Shown here piece by piece: positions 49,776 through 60,600 of a stretch of DNA of 64,000 nt (positions within the stretch are counted from its first letter, which is position 1; every line of letters starts with the position of its first letter). The translations under genes were made by a program, and so were the position numbers. Origin of the DNA: Nemertoderma westbladi (Eukaryota > Xenacoelomorpha > Nemertodermatida > Nemertodermatidae); assembly GCA_032718475.1 (NCBI GenBank), contig JAUCBJ010009143.1:1-64000 (forward strand), given 5' to 3'. The notes below the pieces were generated by a model. It had not been told where the DNA came from. It made no database searches and saw nothing but the letters and a program-made list of their open reading frames with translations.

Positions 49776-50716
49776 TATATCAATTATTTTAGAATAATTG
49801 AATTTCTGAACTTTAGGGTTACTTGGTTACTTTAACTTACTTTATTACCGTTATTTAAGCAGTAGTCCAACTGATATTGAGACCTAATTGGTATATGGTA
49901 GGCCTACTATTTATAAATCGTTAGATTTGATTTATAATATATATATACCCGTTTGAATGGGTTTAGCCAATGTTTGAAATAAATGTTATTATTTCTGGGG
50001 TAATCACTACACAAAGCGGTATGCTTTCAGTGAAGTGTTACGTACAGGACACTAAAACAAATGATTCTAATTTACCTAAGTTACTTAATACTACAAATTA
50101 CGTACAATTCGGGTTGAGATTACAATCTCTAAATAAACACAAAAATTTACAAAAAAAAAACAAAATACGAATTTTTAGGGTAATTTTACAAGAAGTCTAC
50201 AAACCAGCCTAACGAAGGGTTAGAATTCTGGTTATTACAACGGACAGGGTACTACGGTATTTGAAATAATAAGTAGTAGTAAATACACTGCGTTGTCCAG
50301 ATAGAAAAATACCACCGCCTGACGACCTATAGCCGTATCGCTATAGGTTCTACGTTATGTATCACGGAGTGTTCCTACCTAGAAGTTAATAGAGCTAATC
50401 GAACGTGCCTATTAACCACTTTACACCACAAATGTAATGCCTACAATAATTACTTTCGGAAAGCACTGTACACTAAACCCTAAATTAGGTACGAGTACTT
50501 GTACAACAGATAATCAGTAGTTAAATATACTTGAACAGCTAAAAGAACCACGGCATCTGCTGGAGTGACCGATGCACAAAATCACCAGTCTTTACCTACG
50601 CCAAGCAGCCCGTGTAGTACCGGGGTTAATTTAACTATAGCGGTATGTATAACAAACACAATTACTGTAGGAACAAACTTGGGGAATGAATGTTGCGGAT
50701 AATCGCATAAACTCTG

Positions 50717-51296
50717 AATAATAAATATTACGCTACGCGTACAAACTACTCAAACAAAATGCAGACCGAACACTGACAGACTACTATCAAGCCCAAACAA
50801 ACTAAGGGACATGCAGACTCCGAAATGATTAGGGAGTATGCGCTCTAACCCAGTAGTGCGACTTATTCTTTAGTTGGGGGTTTACCTTACAGCGTTCGCT
50901 GCCCCTACTTCCTAACCGTACTTAATCGGACAAGTGATCTACAAACGCTGCAATCCGTTCAGACCTAATAACAGCCAGACAACTATCCAGCCTACAAATT
51001 ATCTAAATAAATATTATACGCTACCCGTACAGACTTACACAAACAAAGTACAGACTAAACGATGACAGACTACTCTCAAGCCTAAATAAACTACAGGACA
51101 TGCAGACTCCGAAATGATTAGGGAGTATGCGTTCTAACCCAGTAGTACGACTTATTCTTTAGTTGGGGGTTTACCTTACAGCATTCGCTGCCCCTACTTC
51201 CTAACCATACTTAATCGGACAGATGATCTACACACACTGCAATTCGTTCAGACTTAACAGCAATCAGACAACAGCTCAGCCTACAATCGTCTGTAC
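50717..51296 (-). repeat. ~290-bp tandem duplication in the element B leader
   Basis: Two adjacent copies starting at about 50717 and 51007, sharing long stretches such as ACATGCAGACTCCGAAATGA and CTTATTCTTTAGTTGGGGGT. Divergence is clearly visible, so the duplication predates this insertion. Confidence 0.88.
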
Positions 51297-51418
51297 AATC
51301 TGATCAGGTTTACACGCCTTCTGTTCAATACTGGCCTACAAATAAATAAAACTTGACAGAAATAAGTAAACCATATAAAGGAATAAGGGGTGATCAATCC
51401 CTAATCCCTTAAACAGCC

Positions 51419-51612
51419 TACCGGTATACAACAATCAAATCGAATAATACTAATGTACTTATACGGAAGTACCGGTTAGGACAGCTAGGCCTACGGACCT
51501 ACAGAAGTACCGGTTCTGGCAGTTGGACCTACGGACCTACGGCAGTACCGGTTCTGGCAGTTGGGCCTACTGACCTACAGATGTACCGGTTCAGGTTTAC
51601 CGGTTGACCGGT
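51419..51612. repeat. TACCGGT palindrome cluster next to the 5' LTR (element B)
   Basis: Seven copies of ACCGGT within about 190 bp, most in a ~38-bp period with CAGTACCGGTTCTGGCAGTT-like units. Confidence 0.85.
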
Positions 51613-51659
51613 ACTTTCAACTTTATTGCTTACTGCAACAAAGAAGCTATATCCTTTAA

Positions 51660-52862
51660 TGTTCGCGCTTTCAGACCTTTGGCAGTTTAACCCGCCAAAT
51701 TAAGATGTCTTCTAGATATTAAATCGCTTTTTAGCCTATGACAAGTATTTGATTCACTACACTAGTCGAAACCAATCTGTGCGCGACCATTCACCCGCTG
51801 GATATTCCCGGGAGATTGGGTTCGACGGTTTAATTTTATTGCTATGTAAGCCTAATGTATTATTCGACTGACAGTATTATATAATCTCTGACAATATTAT
51901 TCACCTTCGGGAATATTAACAGTTCCTTTAGGACGTGGCGCTTTATTTATATAAACAGAGTTATGACTTAAACTACTCACAACGATATGGCTTAATTATA
52001 ATTCACATATATGGCGCATTCTTTAGGAAATGCTTCTTTAACAGACTCACTCATACACAATGCTGCACAATACTGCACACTAATCTGCCAATCTTCACTG
52101 ATTTTAGTCACATATAAAAGGAACACAGACTGACTCATGTAGGGTCTATCAAATAACATTAGATTCACTTCAAACCACTTTAACATAAGTCACAATCGTT
52201 ATTGGTAACTTTTCTCTCTTACCTTCGGTATATCAAGAATATTGGGTGTCGGGGTTATTTCTCGTTATTCCAATATAATAATTCATCAACAAATATAATG
52301 AATAACCGACAACAAATAGCAGTATACGGTATTGATTGAGCAGGTAATTTTAGCAGCAGTTATTCAAGTGATTAAAAGCCAGTTTGCTTGAGTTAAGACA
52401 ATCAGTCAGTTAAAGGATATATGTCCTTATAATTAAACCTACTAGTGTTGAGCTAAAAAGCAGAAAGCACAAAACACTAAAAAGCCGTTCTTTCGTGGCT
52501 TTGAAAAACTCGTGACTACTGCTCTATACGAGGATACCAACTCCCTTATTCCACGAAGCTCCCGTTCAACACAGAGAAAGAGCAGTGAGATAGGAAAATT
52601 TCAGTTCAGTAGCTCTGTGATAGGTCAAAATCAAGGCTAACTCAAATTCTATTGGGAGATACAAAAACAAGGCTATGACGCAACCTCCCTAGGCTTGTTG
52701 GCCGATTAAACAGAGCCCAGATGCCTGCGTACAGCAAATCAGCCAATAAGCTGGTAACTTGCACTATTTTTAGCTATAGATCCCTTTTGAGAGTATTCTA
52801 GCGACTGGGGGGGAACTGGCCAACAAGGCAAACGAATCAGTTATCCCACAAAAGCTTTTACA
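51660..52862 (-). repeat. 5' LTR of element B
   Basis: 1203 bp, same ends as 20996-22198. TATA-like minus-strand TATATAAA is present near 51947-51954, but no complete promoter could be assigned. Confidence 0.95.
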
Positions 52863-52867
52863 GTTTA
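52863..52867. other. Target site duplication of element B (right)
   Basis: GTTTA, matching 20991-20995. Confidence 0.92.
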
Positions 52868-53944
52868 TGAACGTATTTCGCATATAAGTTATTTTTTTAT
52901 TGATTGACTTTACCAGTGATTGGGTAAGCCAGGGTTTATGAGGCACCAGTTTTTTTGGAATTTTTTTGTGTGGGGCATGTTTTTGACATACTGCATCTAA
53001 ATTTGAATAAAATATATCAAAGCGATCTCTCAACTGATTATTCGCGTTATTATAGGTCCACGTGTCAATGTCTGACAAATCAGCTAAAAATGTTGTATGA
53101 TCAAAATTTGAATAATCATAAAAAAAGTTCGTAGTATCAGGCCTGAAATAATTAGAATAATCTGTTAAGATCACGAATGTCGGTAAGTGATCGGCAATTT
53201 CTGTTAGGAAAACACCCTCATTAGATATCGATGTATTAATATTGGTTATGACATGGTCAAGCAAAGATGGTGGAGAACTTTTAATGCGAGTTGGCTTTGT
53301 AATGACCTGCTTAAAACCGTTTGAGTTTATGGTTTGAAGGTAATTAAGAGTTAAATTACAAGGTTTTTTTAAATTGATGTTCATGTCACCTGTAATGATC
53401 ACGTCATAGCCTTTATCAGCTAGCAAGGATAGTAAGTTATCCAAATCATCGATAAAATTATTACGGTCAACTGTTTGGGAAACATACATACATCCTATTA
53501 TTAGAGGTTTATTTGGATGGGGACGTTTTACTTCGATCCAGCAATTCTCAGGTCCCGATATTCGTAAATCAGTACGTTCAATAAAATCGAACTCATCTCG
53601 AATGATAATTGCAGTGCCGCCTCGTTTTGTGTCCCGCCTATCCTGTGAGACCAACTCATAACCTGGAAAAGTAATTTCTGAGGGGTCCGAAGAAGTGCTC
53701 AAAAAGGTTTCAGAAAATGTCAACACATCGAAATCACTCGACAAAGTTTGGAAAAAATTTGATATTTCACACTTGTGTGTTGGTAGGCTTTGGCTATTGA
53801 CATGAAAAACCGAGAACGACTTAGAGTTCTCTAAGTTACCGAATTCTTTATTAAAAGTATCAGCTGTGTGATAACCCCGAGAAATATTGTTATTATCTAA
53901 ATTTATGTCAGGATCAATATCATTGAATGGAGATGATAAACAAC
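52868..53944 (-). pseudogene. LINE ORF2, endonuclease part (5' half of the split LINE)
   Basis: An AP-like endonuclease domain. The frame is open from about 53940, upstream of the first ATG at 53744. Motifs in order: HVNSQSL (Asn), TFSETFLS (Glu), GGTAIIIR, IGCMYVS, ITGDMNIN (Asp), SLLDHVITN and IADHLPTF (Asp-His). It should nick the target DNA to prime reverse transcription. The 5' end is truncated against the A-family LTR region near 53944. A seven-T run at 52892-52898 appears one base short, because adding the next frame gives continuity with the RT half at 20990. Confidence 0.9.
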
Positions 53945-53970
53945 CGCGACCTCTATACTAACAGCAGAAC

Positions 53971-56089
53971 TGTTGAACAGACAAATACCCGTATACTCCT
54001 CTGCCAACCTAATAAGTTCTCGTCTAACCAATAAGACACAAAGACTGCTCTACTGTTAAGTAAAGGGGATCAGGAGCGTGCTATTACTAAATTGTAGGGC
54101 TGCTAAATACAAAACCGCTACTTACCGTTGGATGGCGCTAATCTGCCGTCCGCTAATATATTTTACTAAATTTACACGGCTCCTGCAAAATCGCTTGTTC
54201 CTTTCTCTACCGATCGCTCGACAGAGAGCTAACTGTTCGAATCTATGAGCCACGCGGGAATAACCAAAACAATAAACCCGAGTCGGCTCCCTAAGCTTAC
54301 TTAAGACGAGTGCGAGAGGCTTTGCACTCAGAGTATTCTTACGCCTAATTTTACTATTTAAATACGATAATGCCTACGTCTTTTCTAATCGCGAATACTG
54401 GGGGTTCCCTAAAGGAATGTGTGAATGCGAGAATATTTAAAATAATCAAAATGGTACAGTATTTGTCTCTACTTGGGTAATACCGCTCTGGGTCTAAACT
54501 TGCCTGCAGCTGGCTTTAGGCCAGCAAATTACTAGTGTGTTGTGCGTACTGAATAATGCGATCTAGCTTATTGCCCGCTAATGCAAATAACCGCTCATCG
54601 TGAATAGTTTACAGTACTCTAATTATTACCTTAGCTACTCTCCGCTATGCTGCGTACTAATTCTTAATTTCACTAACTAATTACAGTCACAAATATGTAA
54701 CGGCGTACTAATTACTAAGAGTTCCAGAATGCGCAATTCTAATTTATTACACACTAGGTTTCGCTAGTAATAGCCTAAAATACCGTATTACTTTGACCTA
54801 ATCAGTAATTAATTGTTGTAAACTAAGAAATAGAAATCAATCAAAGGGAAAAGGCGCCTACCTAAGCATTCGTAATCATAGGCACACTTCAGTAACGCAC
54901 CAATCAGCGTCAGCAATCACAGCTCGCAATTATGCAGTTCACTACCGTGTAGCCCACAGTTGTGCACTTCACTCTTCGTACTCCACACTTCACACTGTAA
55001 TACGTGCAGGCCTCTCCCGGGTACATCTAGGCTTCCTAACTAACCCGATTCTTGCCCCCCTAATACTAAAATAGAGACAAAACCTGGATCATCAGCCCCT
55101 TAATTACTGTACCGGCGAATGGTCTGCATGCTACAGTGTGAACCGCCCGACCGCAACGGTGACCCCCCGCCAGCGTTGCCCGCCTTTGAATCCTCCGCTC
55201 TCCCTTAGTCGCCCAACCCCCTGATGCGCCCACCGCCTACCGGCACCTTAGCCCTCCATTTATTGAATAGCTACCGTAGCGGCGCATGCAAATCACAAAA
55301 GTCTGACAGTCCTTGAAAATCCCTTAGGATTATTGCGTAGAATTGAATCACATAGAACCATTTACAAAAGGGGTAGAAATCATAGTTCCGGTTGTAATTA
55401 GCAGTAATCGATAGGATTGATTGAGAAACGCAATTGAGAATAGTAGCACTGACAAATCATTTCAAGAAATTAATCGAAAGATAGAAAATAGCAGAAAATA
55501 CGCAAAATTATACTTCTAACTTAATGGTACTAAATATGTCTGAGTTGGTGTGTAAGGGTGATTGAGGTACAGCTCTACCGGCAAGCCGCCAATTTATAGG
55601 TGATCCGAGAAGGGTGATGCAATAAGGGTGATGCAATCGCTCTCCCATTGGCTCTCCAGTCCGCGCTAGCATTAGACCAACCTGGAAGCAGTTAGTCCAA
55701 TAAGGAAGCCGGATTGTGAACCTCAGGGCTTCCAAGCCGCGAATTATTACCATATATGGTAATGGATCATGTCCCTGGCTGCTGAATGGTTAGGATTGCG
55801 TCCCTAGATGCCGGCCCTATCGAAGCTAATAACAGCAAGCACAAAAATCCAGGGTCCAACTGAACTTGCTACCCTGGAACTATCTACTTATCTACTACTA
55901 CTAATATAGGGCGTTTCAATTTCCTTATCTAAATATCACCTCGCTATTATGTCTTACCTAAAATATTATACTGCATAACGGGCTAATATTGCGTACAGTA
56001 TAACGGACTAATATATTATACTGCATAATGAACCAACATATTATACTGTACAATGGCTAATAATGTGTACAGCGCCATATACAGTAACA
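53971..56089 (-). repeat. Full-length A-family LTR
   Basis: 2119 bp aligning end to end with 12684-14798 but clearly more diverged, including a short extra stretch near 54710-54770. Ends TGTTGAAC and GTAACA on the plus strand. The flanking five bases (AGAAC and GTATA) do not match, so it is not a clean solo LTR. It abuts the LINE on the left and a gag-like fragment on the right. Confidence 0.85.
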
Positions 56090-56433
56090 GTATATATATA
56101 CTATATATACCAAGGTAAGTTTGACATTTCGACATTCCGATACTTTGACATTTTATTACCCGTACTTGACGTATATAATAAGACATGAGTGACACACCCC
56201 ATTCGACGAGATACCCCCCTACCGACTATGACTCGTGCGACCCGGACAGATCGACAGTAGACGAACCGAGAAGGAGAACCCGAGATTCCACCGATGTCAC
56301 ACCGCGTGCATCGCCGGTACCCCGAACGGAAATACCGGAAGCCGCAACGCGTGGCGACGGCAGAATCGAAGATTTCCTTACCGTCCCGCAGACCAGATCG
56401 CGGGAACCGGACATGGTAAGTTCGACTGGGAGT
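56090..56433 (+). pseudogene. Gag-like N-terminal fragment and leader wedged between two LTRs
   Basis: A plus-strand ATG at 56185 opens a frame beginning MSDTPHSTR, rich in Asp, Arg, Pro and Thr, with the same MSD start as the BEL/Pao gag genes here. It stays recognisable for about 78 codons and then runs into LTR sequence at AGTTCCGGTTGTAATTAGC (56429-56447), present also at 55384-55402. It is probably the start of another element's gag captured during recombination. It could be unrelated; similarity is limited to composition and the first residues. Confidence 0.4.
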
Positions 56434-57211
56434 TCCGGTTGTAATTAGCAGTAATCGACAGGATTAATTGAGAAACGCAATCAAGAATAATCGCACTAGC
56501 AAATCATGTAGAGAAATTAATCAAAATAGAAAATTGCAGAAATACGCTAAATTATACTTCTAACTGCAGGGTGGGGAATAAGGATTGGGTAAGGTATAAG
56601 GTAAGGTTAAGGAATGGTACAGCTCTACCGGCAAACCGCCAATTTATAGGTGATCCGAGTGGGGTGATGCAATAGGGTGACTCAATCGCTCTCTTATTGG
56701 CTCTCCAGTCCGCGCTAGCATTAGACCAACCTGGAAGCAGTTAGTCCAATAAGGAGGCCGGATTGTAGCCCTATCGCTCTCCAACCCTTCAAATTATTAC
56801 CATATATGGTAATGGATCATGTCCCTGGCTGCGGAATGGTCAGGATAGCGTCCCTATATGCTAGCCCTATTGAAGCTAATAACAGCAAGCACAAAATCCA
56901 GGGTCCGACTGAACTTGCTACCCTGGAACTATCTACCTATATCCTAATACAAAATTACGTAGGTAGGGCTACATACTTATACAAAATGGAATATGTTATA
57001 TTATTATAATATTATATACAAAATATGTGGGCGTTTTGATTTCCCTATCTAAATATCACCTCGCTATTATGCCTTATCTAAAATATTATACTGCACAACG
57101 GACTAATATTGCGTACAGTATAACGGACTAATATTGCGTACAGTATAACGGACTAATATATTATACTGCATAATGGCTAATAATGTGGATACAGCGCCAT
57201 ATACCGTAACA
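56434..57211 (-). repeat. Truncated A-family LTR (3' LTR of A')
   Basis: Corresponds to about 175-963 of element A and carries the same CArG palindrome, TATA-like word and 25-bp subrepeats. It lacks the first ~1.3 kb of the LTR and ends GTAACA directly before A' internal sequence. Confidence 0.88.
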
Positions 57212-57514
57212 CCGCTCCAAGGGAAATCATATAATGTTTCCCTCCAACTGTAGAAGAGTATAAGGTGATGTATACAAACAAATAAAATTTCTTCCAAATA
57301 ATCTAAATACTTGATACTATAAATCCTACTATTTACAAAATATTGCTATAGATATATTGCATAATGAGTTTACGTACAAATTAAATTTACAAATATTATC
57401 TCTCTCTCATACAAATTAAATTTACAAAATATTGTTTCTCGTTCATACTACATAATGATTACTACATACAAGATCTAATATAAAAATTTTGCTAGGGCAA
57501 GTGAAAGGAGTAAG

Positions 57515-57532
57515 CCAAACCCGCAGGTTTGT
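57515..57532. repeat. A-family dispersed palindrome, A' copy of site 1
   Basis: CCAAACCCGCAGGTTTGT, one centre base changed relative to 1539. Confidence 0.85.
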
Positions 57533-57627
57533 CTCCCAAATCACTTCCTTCGCTTCTCTCATAATATAAATTCAAAACAGCTCAACTAGTGTATATGAGT
57601 CTAGTCGAATATTTCTAAAATGCTACA

Positions 57628-57656
57628 ATATACATCAGAGCGACGATGATGTATAT
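57628..57656. repeat. Hairpin with 9-nt loop, A' copy
   Basis: Identical in stem and loop to 1773-1801, just downstream of the ORF3 stop. Confidence 0.65.
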
Positions 57657-57688
57657 ATCTAGAGTCTGTCGCCCTGTGATACGATGCA

Positions 57689-60600
57689 TTATCGACCCGC
57701 TCCTGGGTTCTTCGGGCTCGCTACCCTCTTTCGTCCTCTTCCCAGATACACCAGTCTACCTCCTGTAGACTCTGTTGACGGCGTCCGTGAGGCGTCACTC
57801 CCCGGAACCGGCGACGATGTACCCTGAGCCCCGACAGATTCCCGGCTCGTGCTTCTCCCTCGGCCTCGTCCCAATTGTCGTGCTCCCGTGGTCGCTTCCG
57901 CCAACTCTTCCTTATGCAGTTGCACTCGCGCCTTTTCTGACGCTCCCTGCGCCTTGCGCTGCAACCGTTGTGCTTCTATAATTGAGTGATAGTGGTCGTC
58001 CTTGACTTGACGCTTGTCTCGGACCTCTCCTCCTGGTTCTTTCCGCGAGCCTTGAGCTCCAGCGGTCATCACTGTGGTCGCTGCGATTCTCTGCTCTTGT
58101 ATCCTCTCAGCGGTCAATGACCCCACTGGTACATGAGTCAACAAGAATTCGTTGCGGTATTGAATAGCCGCCATCCTCCAATCACCTCGCGCGCGTACCA
58201 CTTTTCTAGTCTCCGAAAATACACCCTTCGTGATTCGATCGCAAATAGCAACGAAGTTCCAAGTGTATTTGTTATCCATATTCAACTGTCTGAAGTATTC
58301 TCGAACTACGATAACTCCAGTGTTTTGTGGAAGGTCTTGAGCAGTTAGGATGAGTTCCTGATATTGTGGTAGCGACTGTAGATATGGCTCGTACGCAACA
58401 TGTGATGGGTCTACCGCCCAAAATCCATATCCCGCCTTGAATGGTAACCAACGCATCTGCGCTTGAATATGGTAGTCAGCCACACTCTCCCACTTATCTA
58501 ACATCTCTCGAAGTAGGTTAGCGCTATGGTTTTGGAAGGAATCATCTCGCAGCTGACATCTCGCGCTACGATGTCCCTTTACTCCACAATATCCACATTG
58601 AGAAATGAAGACGGTGCACGTGTGAAACGAATGGTCGGTCTCATTACACCAACGACAGACCTTATGCGCCGCCTCTACTACCGCGTCGCACGACTTTAGA
58701 TTGTGCCTTGTGCTGCCGCACAACTTGCACCTACGCGCTTGTGGAAACCAGGCCCTCTCGTATATGAGGTCTCCAATCGGTTTCGCACTTCCTTCTTTCC
58801 CAATGTCTAATACGATGTCGTCCTCTCCGGTCAGCGGTTGTCGATCCGGAACAAAGTAAACATCCTCGTCCTTGTCCTCTATCTCCAATATTTCCTCCCG
58901 CGTTCGTTTCGGATATGTCTTCTCCACCGGAAGATCTACTCCGAACACCTCTACTAACGTCTCCGGCCAGCCCTCCTTAACAGGTCTATCAGCCTCCGAG
59001 TGGAAGGGAGTACCAAACCCGCGGGTTTGATTCCCGAACCACTTCTCCAAAGCTTCTGGTGTCGGATATTCCATCGACGGTCGGTCTCCCAAATCTCCGA
59101 TGTTCTGTCGATATACTCCTTCGAATATCGATAATCCTCTCCTAACCATCGACGTATTCTCTAACGATTGGTTGAAGAACGGTGTTAAGAAACGCTTCAT
59201 CACGTCGGATTGGATTCCCCCTTTCGAGCGAACGTATTGATCTCCTCCGAATACCAATGGATGACGCTTCAAAACTCGCGCAACGATATCCGCTAATAAA
59301 CAAGTCACCGTGTTCGACTCAAGCACCAAATAATATTGTAGCGACGCACGGGGTGGCGCGCAAATGTTCCAATACACTAACGCTTGCCGCTTGAAGTGGG
59401 ATTTGAACTCCGCTCCCGGTGGCGTGTTGTATTCGCCATACGCCTCCTCGTACTTCTTCTGCGTCTTTAACTTAAAGTCCCAATTATACAACAAGTGTGC
59501 TATAAAGCCCATACCAGTCTTGGCAGAGTTGGGATACTCCCTATAAATTCCAATATCCTGTGCCCATAGCAACAATAGCTTGGTGTCGACAAACGGTCTC
59601 GGCAATCTATCTTCCAGATCAGTCATGGCGTTGAAGTCGCTCTCCAAATCGCTCTGGACTCCCGATCCCACCTTGACGTAATCTTGGTTGAGAATAGCCT
59701 CTCTAACCTTCTTGGGTAGCATCCTGGCGTTGATACGCTCCGCTCCGTGCATACCTCCTCGCCTGCATACCTCCAAAATCTGCTCCCTAGGATCCTTCCC
59801 TTTCCGATATTGTGTCGTTATGATGGGCTCCGGTCTCTCTCGATCCGCCCTCACGCGCATAAACACATGAGTCACACCATCGGCCGCACGAATTTGAATG
59901 CACTTGCTAGTCAAACATTCCTGATGGGACCCTCCTTCGTTGTCGTAGAACATCACCCGCCAATCTTGCAGTGATTCCTCCGTTTTTCTCCACTGACGCT
60001 GAATCTCATCTGATGGGGTCCACATGCGCTCAATAGCCTTGTGGTCATCATATCGGGTATAAGAACCCTTCCTCCTCAGCCACGTCTGGTCTACCTCCTC
60101 ATCGTCTGGGAATGTAGCCACCGCGACCCATACCTTGATGTACTTATCCAACCATCCAAATAATTTGCTCTCCTTCCCCGGAGCTCCAATCTTATCCAAT
60201 GTGTCGTAATCTGTGATCTGCATTGGGACATCACGCAAGAACTTCGCGCATAAAACTTCCCGTAAACAGTCAACGTTCCAATGATCCGCCATTCTTACCA
60301 TCGGCAAGAATCGTATCGCTTCTCGCGACTCCGGATGATCTACTAATATCGCAGGTTCGGTGCCGTCGGAATAATACACCGGTCGGGGTTGAGATACGAC
60401 CTGTGGAACAAATCCGGTCACTCTCCTCGTCTCCTCTTGATGCCTATCCGCGGCCTTATTATACTCCGCTATCCTATTCTCAAATAACTCTTTCGCCTTC
60501 GCCACTCGCTCCTCCTGCCGCAACGCGTCTATGTCGTCCTGATGCTCAGGCGTGAGGCTTCTCACTTGGTGAGGCGAAGTAAACGTAGTCCAGGGACTCG

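Larger units (their letters stand above)
49416..51659 (-). other. Element B leader between 5' LTR and gag
   Basis: 2.2 kb non-coding leader, unusually long. Both ends carry clusters of TACCGGTA-type palindromes (49500-49775 and 51419-51612) and the centre carries a ~290-bp tandem duplication. No tRNA-like primer-binding site recognised next to 51660. Confidence 0.75.
20996..52862 (-). mobile_element. BEL/Pao LTR retrotransposon, element B
   Basis: LTRs of 1203 bp at each end, TG...CA termini, 5-bp target duplication and BEL/Pao gene content on the minus strand. After subtracting element C and its duplicated target the element is about 17.6 kb, large for the superfamily. About three substitutions are visible between the two LTRs, so the insertion is recent. 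Order on the minus strand: LTR, 2.2-kb leader, gag-protease-RT-RNase H, [element C], integrase, spacer, broken ORF3, LTR. Confidence 0.95.
57212..57688 (-). other. A' non-coding region between ORF3 and 3' LTR
   Basis: AT-rich, no gene. Holds shortened versions of the ACATACAAATTAAATTTACA repeats, one dispersed palindrome (57515) and the hairpin at 57628-57656. Confidence 0.7.

Noticed and set aside
53971-56089. Simple solo LTR
   Set aside because: The flanking five bases do not match, and the right side joins a gag-like fragment and another LTR piece.
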